Source: Candidatus Aenigmatarchaeota archaeon
Lineage (GTDB): Archaea; Aenigmatarchaeota; Aenigmatarchaeia; JACPZZ01
Direction: 5' to 3'
Length of the DNA stretch: 35,749 bases
Assembly (NCBI GenBank): GCA_016180965.1
Contig: JACPAF010000001.1
Coordinates: 74,111-109,859 of the forward strand
A program made the translations under genes and the position numbers. The notes below the pieces were generated by a model. That model made no database searches, had not been told where the DNA came from, and was given only the letters and a program-made list of their open reading frames with translations. Of the stretch, positions 8,800-14,381 are shown piece after piece (position 1 is the first letter of the stretch; every line of letters begins with the position of its first letter).

Positions 8800-9879
8800 A
8801 TGGCGGGCGAAGCTGTTAAAAAACTCGACAACCTTGGAAAGAAATTAGTAAAAGACATCGAAGATGAAAAAAATCCGTCGATGACGATCCCGCTTAGAAC
8901 CCTATCCAACGTTGTGTTTGACCGCCAAGACAAAACATTGAAGATAGGGGACAAAACGTTTGTAAGATCTTTTTTCAATGTTGCCCATGCGCGCAAATTT
9001 TTGCAGACGGTTGAAGTCGGGGCCATAAGCAAAGACCTGTTGAATAACAATAAACACGCGTCACTCAGAGACGTATTCTATATGGCCAAACGCACTATAC
9101 CGAACACAAAAATAAACGTAGTCGACGAACAGCAGGAATCGGACAATGCTGTTGAAGACTTGGAAATGATAACCGGTTCGTGGCGCGAACAGCTGCACAT
9201 CAATGCCAACAAACTGGGCGCGGTCGCAGGAAACGTAGTTGTGGAAGATGCAGGCGACACGATAGACTGGTCCAAACTCGGATCAGGGGGCTGGTCGATA
9301 CCTTCGAACATAGAAGAGCTGAAATTCAAGAAGGTTGACGCGAAATATGTCATATACATGGAAAAGGCCGCTGTGTGGGAAAGATTAAACGAGGATAAGG
9401 TCTGGAAGAAATTAAATTGCATAATAATATCGTCGCAAGGACAGGCCACCCGTGGCATCAGGAGGATGTTACAAATACTTTCGACCCAATACAAATTACC
9501 CATCTACGTACTTACAGATTTTGACCCGTGGGGGATCTACATCTATTCCGTTTTAAAATTCGGTTCGATAAACCTGGCGCACATATCCGACAGGCTGTCA
9601 ATTCCCAACGCGAAATTCCTGGGCATAACAGCTGATGACATAGAAAAATACGACCTGAAAAAACATTTCATCAATTTCAAGGACGTCGATTTTTCGCGTT
9701 TGGAGCAGATAGGCGCGTATGACTGGTTCAAGAATAACAAGGACTGGCAAAGGCAATTTAAAATGATGAAAGACTGGAAGGCTAAGGCTGAAATACAAGC
9801 GCTATCCGCACGCGGAATATCTTTCATCTCGGACAAATATTTGCCCGACAAGATAAAGAACGAAGATTGGCTGGATTAG
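8800..9879 (+). CDS. top6A: DNA topoisomerase VI subunit A (Spo11-like)
   Basis: This 359-residue protein is the DNA-cleaving subunit of the type IIB topoisomerase. The 5Y-CAP domain holds the catalytic tyrosine in LRDVFYMAK (Tyr94). The Toprim domain shows the metal-binding acidic residues Glu188 (VIYMEKAAVWERL) and Asp240/Asp242 (VLTDFDPWG), followed by the LAHISDRLSIPNAKFLGIT segment common to Top6A. It starts one base after top6B and forms an A2B2 complex with it to relax and decatenate DNA. No truncation is seen. Its stop is eight bases from the end of the convergent gene on the other strand. Confidence 0.96.
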   Translation: MAGEAVKKLDNLGKKLVKDIEDEKNPSMTIPLRTLSNVVFDRQDKTLKIGDKTFVRSFFNVAHARKFLQTVEVGAISKDLLNNNKHASLRDVFYMAKRTIPNTKINVVDEQQESDNAVEDLEMITGSWREQLHINANKLGAVAGNVVVEDAGDTIDWSKLGSGGWSIPSNIEELKFKKVDAKYVIYMEKAAVWERLNEDKVWKKLNCIIISSQGQATRGIRRMLQILSTQYKLPIYVLTDFDPWGIYIYSVLKFGSINLAHISDRLSIPNAKFLGITADDIEKYDLKKHFINFKDVDFSRLEQIGAYDWFKNNKDWQRQFKMMKDWKAKAEIQALSARGISFISDKYLPDKIKNEDWLD

Positions 9880-9886
9880 CAAAAAC

Positions 9887-10390
9887 TCATTCCAGCCCGC
9901 CGACAAATTTGATAAATACCGGCGCCAGGATAAATGATACCAATATGACCACCGCCATCATAAAAATAGTGTTTGAGTTTGTTTCTGTCCGGCTCCGCAC
10001 CACGAAAAATTCAAACGTGGCGTTTCCTTCCACACCGGCTCGGGCCGCGCTGAAACTTATTTTGTAATTGCCCCCTTCGGGAAAGGTGTACATGAACATT
10101 GCTACGCTGTCTTTTTTTGCATTGAAGGAAGTTGGGGGAAACAAAGGTGTGTCCGATTTTGATATGGTTACATGCAACTTGTCCGGTGTTATCAATTGCC
10201 CGGTCGACGAGTTAAACACAGACAGCGTCATCAGGGCCGCGTCCAATGATTTTGGCTCAGGATTCACCATTCCGAATTTGAACAGGAAACCGTTGGATTC
10301 TTTTGTGTATTCCGAACCGAAATCTGCAGATGCGTAACCGGCCAATAAAAGAAACGCGACCGCGATGGCCGGTATTCTCATAATACCCAT
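9887..10390 (-). CDS. Secreted, C-terminally membrane-anchored protein with Ig-like (YtkA/FixH-type) domain
   Basis: The 167-residue product starts with a signal peptide (IPAIAVAFLLLAGYASA; an inner Met at 10381 is an alternative start). It has a beta-rich middle (~25-130) with a pattern like YtkA/FixH or other Ig-like exported domains (TPDKLHVTISK, FPEGGNYKISFSAARAG), and ends with a hydrophobic segment (~142-162) that anchors it. The likely orientation is outside the membrane, held by the C-terminal helix. The fold assignment is weak and I do not know a function. It is convergent with top6A and divergent from the next membrane-protein gene at 10448. Confidence 0.55.
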   Translation of the reverse strand: MGIMRIPAIAVAFLLLAGYASADFGSEYTKESNGFLFKFGMVNPEPKSLDAALMTLSVFNSSTGQLITPDKLHVTISKSDTPLFPPTSFNAKKDSVAMFMYTFPEGGNYKISFSAARAGVEGNATFEFFVVRSRTETNSNTIFMMAVVILVSFILAPVFIKFVGGLE

Positions 10391-10447
10391 ATTAACACGG
10401 ATACGGTTATTTTATTAAATAAAGATAATTAATAACGGACAAATTTC

Positions 10448-11005
10448 ATGAAACGCGTAACCCATTACGGCCACCTGAGCATAAAATTCCTGGATGTCAT
10501 GTTTGGCGCCATTATCGCGCTTGGTTTCGGCCAGTGGTTTTCTGTACCTGAACGCGAAATAATTTTTTTCATAGCGTTTGTTTTCGCGCACACGATACTG
10601 ATAGACGTATGGATAAACTACGACCCAACCATAAGAAAATTCCCAACAAAGAACCCGTATTTCCTAATTTTGGACCTGGCCCTGATATTCACGATGGCGT
10701 TCCTCGTCTATTACAGCATGTTCAATCTCCAAAGATTTTTGGTTTCTGCTGCAGTTCTAAGGACGATCGGAATTCTTTGGTCTGAAAGGCCCCTCAAGGA
10801 GTACAAAATCCGGGGGTCGGACAGCTCTTACCTGAAATATGTACGCAAAAGAAATTTTTTTGAGGCCGCTGCTTTCGCACTCTTAGCGTATGCCTATGCT
10901 GCGATCGACCCGTCCGCAGCCACGGTCGCCATGATACCGGTGTGGGTGATTTTTAGGTTGTACGATTCCTCACACATAAAAAATATAATAAAATCCGATT
11001 CGTAA
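10448..11005 (+). CDS. Unassigned multi-pass membrane protein
   Basis: I do not recognise this 185-residue protein. It has about five hydrophobic segments (near residues 12-30, 36-53, 72-92, 96-108 and 135-160) and charged connecting loops (KRVTHYGH at the start, RPLKEYKIRGSD mid-chain). The opening IKFLDVMFGAIIALGF is faintly like the first helix of TMEM175/DUF1211 channels, but the second half is not. The start is an ATG preceded by an A/T-rich promoter region (TTTATTAAAT about 35 bases upstream) that also serves the divergent secreted-protein gene. It is followed by the tRNA-Asn gene, 71 bases on. Confidence 0.6.
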   Translation: MKRVTHYGHLSIKFLDVMFGAIIALGFGQWFSVPEREIIFFIAFVFAHTILIDVWINYDPTIRKFPTKNPYFLILDLALIFTMAFLVYYSMFNLQRFLVSAAVLRTIGILWSERPLKEYKIRGSDSSYLKYVRKRNFFEAAAFALLAYAYAAIDPSAATVAMIPVWVIFRLYDSSHIKNIIKSDS

Positions 11006-11039
11006 TAAGACAATCTACGAATTTGGTGCGAATACAACC

Positions 11040-11047
11040 TATTTAAC
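11040..11047 (+). promoter_or_regulatory. TATA box of tRNA-Asn
   Basis: TATTTAAC lies 37 bases upstream of the mature tRNA 5' end, a usual distance for an archaeal tRNA promoter with a short 5' leader removed by RNase P. Confidence 0.5.
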
Positions 11048-11096
11048 TTTAGTGCGGACAAACAATTTCTAGTGTTGCCCCGGTAGCTCAGTAGGT

Positions 11097-11130
11097 TGCT
11101 TGATGTATACTCCGTATACTCAGTCTGCAA
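11097..11130 (+). other. tRNA-Asn intron 1 (34 nt, D-loop, about position 20/21)
   Basis: The predicted BHB has central helix 11091-11094 (GTAG) with 11125-11128 (CTGC), 5' bulge 11095-11097 and 3' bulge 11129-11131. Cutting after the second base of each bulge gives exactly the exon junction needed for a normal D-arm. Inside is a GTATAC/GTATAC hairpin (11105-11110 with 11114-11119). The extra base A11090 makes the motif slightly relaxed. A one-base shift of both junctions is possible. Confidence 0.8.
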
Positions 11131-11147
11131 AGAGCGCATGGCTGTTA

Positions 11148-11184
11148 ACTACTAAAGTCGAAAAATGACGTTTGGTTGGCTGCG
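11148..11184 (+). other. tRNA-Asn intron 2 (37 nt, canonical 37/38)
   Basis: The BHB uses exon 11142-11145 (CTGT) with intron 11179-11182 (GCTG; one T-T mismatch, one G-T), 5' bulge 11146-11148 and 3' bulge 11183-11185. The inner helix starts at C11149-G11178 and continues, with a T-T mismatch and a bulged G, to a GTC/GAC stem with an A-rich loop. Confidence 0.85.
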
Positions 11185-11194
11185 ACCATGAGGT

Positions 11195-11226
11195 ACTGTT
11201 ACCGGATTACCGGCAAACAGGCATAA
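11195..11226 (+). other. tRNA-Asn intron 3 (32 nt, variable loop, about 47/48)
   Basis: The intron contains a strong hairpin: CTGTT (11196-11200) with AACAG (11216-11220), then CCGG with CCGG around an ATTA loop. Flanking pairs ATG (11188-11190) with CAT (11222-11224), then a three-base bulge at 11225-11227, and CC with GG outside. The 3' site fits a BHB exactly; the 5' side is relaxed. The exact 5' cut could move by one or two bases. Confidence 0.75.
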
Positions 11227-11258
11227 CGGTTGTTCGAGTCAACCCTGGGGCGCACTTA

Positions 11259-11266
11259 TTTTTTTT
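11259..11266 (+). terminator. T-run terminator after tRNA-Asn
   Basis: Eight consecutive T start six bases after the tRNA end, then ATTT; oligo-T on the coding strand is enough to terminate archaeal RNA polymerase. Confidence 0.6.
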
Positions 11267-11291
11267 ATTTTAGTCGCGCCTCTGTTAACTA

Positions 11292-11392
11292 GAAGCAGGT
11301 ATATCGTAAACTGAAGCAGGTTTAGGTTGAAGCATACCTTGGGTATGCTTCTTTTTACCTCTTGCTTCCAGCTGCGAGGCATCTGCTTCAGT
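11292..11392 (+). repeat. Nested inverted-repeat field between tRNA-Asn and EF-1 alpha
   Basis: Three copies of GAAGCA (11292, 11313, 11329) are followed by three copies of TGCTTC (11346, 11363, 11384). The innermost pair is a perfect 10-bp hairpin (11329-11338 with 11342-11351, 3-base loop) followed by five T. The outer arms ACTGAAGCAG (11310-11319) and CTGCTTCAGT (11383-11392) pair over 10 bp around it. No gene is seen in this ~190-base spacer. The region lies upstream of the EF-1 alpha TATA box, so it is not obviously in that gene's leader. Confidence 0.75.
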
Positions 11393-11408
11393 CTGAACAA
11401 CCGAACGA

Positions 11409-11416
11409 ATTTAAAG
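11409..11416 (+). promoter_or_regulatory. TATA box of EF-1 alpha
   Basis: The A/T box ATTTAAAG lies about 30-37 bases before ATG 11446, predicting a short leader of roughly ten bases. Confidence 0.5.
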
Positions 11417-11445
11417 CGTTTTGCGTATAATATCCTTTGACCTTT

Positions 11446-12711
11446 ATGAACAAACCTCACATCAACGTAGTTTTTGTCGGGCACGTCGACCATGGAAAAT
11501 CCACTTTAGTGGGACGTGTTCTTTACGACTCCGGAAAAATACGCGAAGATGAGATGAATAAGTTAAAAGCGATTGCGAAAGAAGTCGGGAAAGAGACTTT
11601 TGAATTTGCATTTGTAATGGACGTCACTAAAGAAGAAAGAGAGCGCGGCGTCACTATCGAGATTAACTGGAAAGAAATAGACACGCCAAAAAACCATATC
11701 ACAATAATAGATGCGCCTGGCCACCGCGATTTTATCAAAAACATGATAACGGGCGCAAGCGATGCCGACGCTGCTGTTTTAGTCGTTGATGCGGATGCAG
11801 GCCTACAGCAGCAGACGAAAGAACATTTGTTTTTGACGCGCACGTTGGGAATAGACCAGCTGGTTGTTGCGGTGAATAAAATGGACAAAGTCGGCTATTC
11901 GAAGGATAAATTCGACAAGATCAAAAACGACATAGATAAATTATCCAAACTCGTCGGTTACCAGAACGTTAATTTTATTCCAGTTTCCGCTTATGTCGGT
12001 GACAATGTGGTGAAAAAATCCGATAAGCTGCAATGGTATTCCGGACCGACGTTATTCGAAATGCTCGATAAATTGAAAGAGCCCGAGAAGCCGACGGATA
12101 AGCCGTTGAGAATGCCTGTTGACAAAGTTTATAGCATCAAAGGCATTGGTGTTGTTCCGATAGGCCGCATAGAGACGGGAAAATTGAAAATAGGCGACAC
12201 GGTTGTTTTCGAACCGTCTAACGGCCGGGGCGAAGTAAAATCCATAGAGATGCACCACAAACAAATGGTTGAAGCGGGACCGGGCGATAACATTGGTTTC
12301 AACGTCAAAGGGATCGATAACAAACAGGTTAAGCGCGGAGACGTGATGGGAACGCCTCAGAACCCGCCGACTGTTGTCACTCAAAAAGATTGGATTGAAG
12401 CCAAAATAGTTGTTTTGGACCATCCAAACGGAATCTCCATCGGGCATGTCCCGTCAATGTTCGTGCATACCGCGGATGTGCCGGTAAAAATCATTGAAAT
12501 AGTAAGCAGGATAGACCCGGCCTCGGGCCAGCAAGTTGAAAAGAGTCCCAAGGTTGTTAAAACCGGCGAGGCTGCGATAATAAAACTGCAGCCTCTGGTT
12601 CCGGTCGTGATAGAAAAATCTTCATCGATACCGCAATTGTCACGCTTCGCATTGCGCGAGGGCGGGATGACCATTGCGGCCGGCGTCTGCACAGGAATTA
12701 ATAAAGGTTAG
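11446..12711 (+). CDS. tuf: Translation elongation factor EF-1 alpha (EF-Tu homologue)
   Basis: The 421-residue GTPase delivers aminoacyl-tRNA to the ribosome. G-motifs are clear: GHVDHGKST (P-loop), RERGVTIE (switch I), DAPGHRDF, NKMD and a SAY segment for the last. Domains 2 and 3 follow, including PIGRIETG, GDNIGFNVKG and the C-terminal FALREGGMTIAAGVC. A TTG at 11437 is in frame, but MNKPHINVVF from ATG 11446 is the normal archaeal N-terminus. Between the RGVTIE and DAPGH motifs the segment INWKEIDTPKN replaces the more usual LAH-like switch region, a divergence worth aligning. Hairpins lie before its promoter and after its stop. Confidence 0.97.
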   Translation: MNKPHINVVFVGHVDHGKSTLVGRVLYDSGKIREDEMNKLKAIAKEVGKETFEFAFVMDVTKEERERGVTIEINWKEIDTPKNHITIIDAPGHRDFIKNMITGASDADAAVLVVDADAGLQQQTKEHLFLTRTLGIDQLVVAVNKMDKVGYSKDKFDKIKNDIDKLSKLVGYQNVNFIPVSAYVGDNVVKKSDKLQWYSGPTLFEMLDKLKEPEKPTDKPLRMPVDKVYSIKGIGVVPIGRIETGKLKIGDTVVFEPSNGRGEVKSIEMHHKQMVEAGPGDNIGFNVKGIDNKQVKRGDVMGTPQNPPTVVTQKDWIEAKIVVLDHPNGISIGHVPSMFVHTADVPVKIIEIVSRIDPASGQQVEKSPKVVKTGEAAIIKLQPLVPVVIEKSSSIPQLSRFALREGGMTIAAGVCTGINKG

Positions 12712-12719
12712 ATCAATAA

Positions 12720-12748
12720 AAACAGATGCTATAAGTATGCATCTGTTT
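12720..12748 (+). terminator. Hairpin after EF-1 alpha (possible terminator)
   Basis: AAACAGATGC (12720-12729) pairs perfectly with GCATCTGTTT (12739-12748) around a nine-base loop, nine bases past the EF-1 alpha stop. Only three T follow the stem, so a termination role is inferred from position. Confidence 0.55.
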
Positions 12749-12774
12749 CAGTTAGTTAATGGTGGTTGCAAACC

Positions 12775-12806
12775 GAAACATACGCCATACTAAAGGCGTA
12801 TGTTTC
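12775..12806 (+). repeat. 12-bp hairpin of the GAAnCAT family before tRNA-Phe
   Basis: GAAACATACGCC pairs perfectly with GGCGTATGTTTC around an eight-base loop. It ends ten bases before the tRNA-Phe 5' end. No TATA box is evident between EF-1 alpha and the tRNA, so the tRNA may be cut from the EF-1 alpha transcript. Confidence 0.75.
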
Positions 12807-12815
12807 TAGCTAAAA

Positions 12816-12889
12816 GGGTTCGTAGCTCAATCCGGGAGAGTACACGGCTGAAGCCCGTGCTGTTGGGGGTTCAAATCCCTCCGAACCCA
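12816..12889 (+). tRNA. tRNA-Phe(GAA)
   Basis: This 74-base intronless cloverleaf has acceptor GGGTTCG/CGAACCC, D-stem GCTC/GAGT, anticodon stem CACGG/CCGTG with loop CTGAAGC (anticodon GAA), T-stem GGGGG/CCCTC (one G-T), T-loop TTCAAAT and discriminator A. CCA is not encoded. It ends one base before the stop codon of the convergent UbiA gene. Confidence 0.95.
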
Positions 12890-12890
12890 C

Positions 12891-13700
12891 TCAAAGGAAA
12901 AAATTAATTGTTGTCAGCAAGAAGCCGATTAAAATCAATTTGAAAAATAAAGATGCCAACTTCTCCGAAGGTTTGAAAAAAATTATAACATACATGGCTA
13001 AACAAGCGGCCATGTAGAAGAAGGTTATTTTTCCAACTCCGGCGAACAGAATCACAGCTGCCGTGGCTATTACGGAGAATAGCGCGGCGTACCGCTTGCC
13101 GAATACGACGGCAAAGGTTTTATATCCCGCTTTTTTATCTGCACCAAAATCCATTATCGTAGAGAACGCGTGTATGCCCATCACGAAAAAAGTTATGAAA
13201 AATATCCGCGCTGTTATGTTTACGTTGCCGAAACTCGTCCCCATTAAAAAAGGAAAAAAATAATATGCCAGGCCGTTTGACACAGAATCTAACGGCGGTT
13301 TTTCTTTGAGCCTTACAGGGGGCGTGGAATAGAAATATGCCAATAAAAGAAACCCCGCCATCGCAGCCATGTTCAAGTAGCTAGAGGTCACCAACGCGCT
13401 CAAAATTAACAGTGCGGCTGAAAAGATTGACGCGTTTTCTACCAGCCTGCGATTTTTAGCTTCTAATATTACGCCTTCCACCCCTCCTTTTCTGTTATTT
13501 CGCACATCCGAATTGTAATCGTAAATGTCATTTACCCCGTAAATGAAAAGGGAGGCGGGAAATGACAAAAGGATGGCCTGGACCAATGATACGACGTCCA
13601 GTTCTGCGCCGGACGCCAACAAGCCCCTTGCAAAAATAAGCGGTACTACAACCCACCCCAACGGCCTGCTAACCAATACCAAGGCGCGCAATTTATTCAT
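12891..13700 (-). CDS. UbiA-family prenyltransferase
   Basis: This ~269-residue polytopic membrane protein has both Asp-rich prenyl-diphosphate motifs: NDIYDYNSD in the first half and DFGADKKAG in the second, plus the YSTPPVRLKEKP segment of UbiA enzymes. It transfers a prenyl group from a prenyl diphosphate to an acceptor. The RNNRKGGVEG stretch after the first motif recalls lycopene-elongase-type UbiA proteins of haloarchaea rather than the lipid enzyme DGGGP synthase, but that is from memory. No carotenoid gene is nearby. A TTG at 13712 would add four residues; ATG 13700 (MNKLRALVLVSRPLGW) is preferred. It is divergent from endA, with a shared A/T box at about 13715-13727. Confidence 0.85.
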   Translation of the reverse strand: MNKLRALVLVSRPLGWVVVPLIFARGLLASGAELDVVSLVQAILLSFPASLFIYGVNDIYDYNSDVRNNRKGGVEGVILEAKNRRLVENASIFSAALLILSALVTSSYLNMAAMAGFLLLAYFYSTPPVRLKEKPPLDSVSNGLAYYFFPFLMGTSFGNVNITARIFFITFFVMGIHAFSTIMDFGADKKAGYKTFAVVFGKRYAALFSVIATAAVILFAGVGKITFFYMAACLAMYVIIFFKPSEKLASLFFKLILIGFLLTTINFFL

Positions 13701-13744
13701 AAACGAACCCAACTGTATTTATTAAACAATATTGGGAGATATTA

Positions 13745-14371
13745 ATGATCGAAATGCCGAAGAACATGAAAGACGATGAAGACTTGAACTCCAATGCCTA
13801 CGCAGAGGACAAGGATTTCTTGGAATTGGGAAAGGCTGAACCATTAAGAGGCGAATTGATAGAAAACAGGGTGATGGTTTTTTCGCACCCGTTACTAAAC
13901 GAATTTTTTGAGCGCGGTTACGGCAAATTCGCGGAAAACAGGCTCGAATTGTCGTTTGTAGAAGCGTTATACCTAGTCGACAAAGGTAAGCTTGTTGTTA
14001 CCAGCAAAAATAAAAAAACAAATTTTGAGGAGCTAATTAAACTTGCGAATGAAACTGACCGAGAAATACACACAACGTACGTGGTTTACAAGGACCTGCG
14101 CGAACGCGGACTAACCATAAAGACCGGTTATAAATTCGGATGCCATTTCCGCGTTTACGAACGCGGTGTGAAAATAAAACGCGGTCCGAAAGAAGCGCAC
14201 GAACATACAAAATGGATCGTGCACGCAGTCGCTGAAGACTACACGTGTTCATTTCCTGAATTGTCGCGGGCTGTGCGTTTGGCGCATAACATACGGGCAA
14301 AAATGTTATGGGCCATCGTCGACCAAGAAAACGACGTTACATACTATCAGATTTTGAGAATAAAACCTTGA
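13745..14371 (+). CDS. endA: tRNA-splicing endonuclease EndA
   Basis: The 208-residue protein matches archaeal EndA across the catalytic domain: SFVEALYLVDKGKL, YVVYKDLRERGLTIKTGYKFGCHFRVYERG, EHTKWIVHAV and RAVRLAHNIRAKMLWAIVD. It cleaves BHB introns from pre-tRNA. The catalytic Tyr is Tyr138 (FRVY) and the His is His154. Aligning from memory to the Methanocaldococcus jannaschii enzyme (Tyr115, His125, Lys156), the lysine position is Ala185 here, with Lys186 next to it. The Tyr-His spacing is 16 residues against 10, filled by a basic loop. A ~30-residue acidic N-terminal extension is present. One ~200-residue domain suggests a homotetramer, or one subunit of a heteromer whose partner is elsewhere. 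A GGGAG ribosome-binding site precedes the ATG. Confidence 0.93.
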   Translation: MIEMPKNMKDDEDLNSNAYAEDKDFLELGKAEPLRGELIENRVMVFSHPLLNEFFERGYGKFAENRLELSFVEALYLVDKGKLVVTSKNKKTNFEELIKLANETDREIHTTYVVYKDLRERGLTIKTGYKFGCHFRVYERGVKIKRGPKEAHEHTKWIVHAVAEDYTCSFPELSRAVRLAHNIRAKMLWAIVDQENDVTYYQILRIKP

Positions 14372-14381
14372 GAGGAAAAAA

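Larger units (their letters stand above)
11077..11252 (+). tRNA. tRNA-Asn(GUU) with three apparent introns
   Basis: The 176-base locus does not fold as a tRNA unless three pieces are removed. Joining 11077-11096, 11131-11147, 11185-11194 and 11227-11252 gives a 73-base cloverleaf: acceptor GCCCCGG/CTGGGGC (one G-T), U8 A9, D-stem GCTC/GAGC, anticodon stem CATGG/CCATG, loop CTGTTAA with anticodon GTT, a five-base variable region, T-stem GGTTG/CAACC, T-loop TTCGAGT and discriminator G. CCA is not encoded. All stems pair, so this is a functional gene rather than a pseudogene. One intron is at the canonical 37/38 site; the others are in the D-loop and variable loop. A T-run follows 6 bases after the 3' end. 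Confidence 0.9.

Noticed and set aside
11077-11252. tRNA-Asn as a decayed pseudogene
   Set aside because: After removing the three segments every stem pairs, anticodon and invariant bases are right, and the pieces have BHB-type pairing at their ends.
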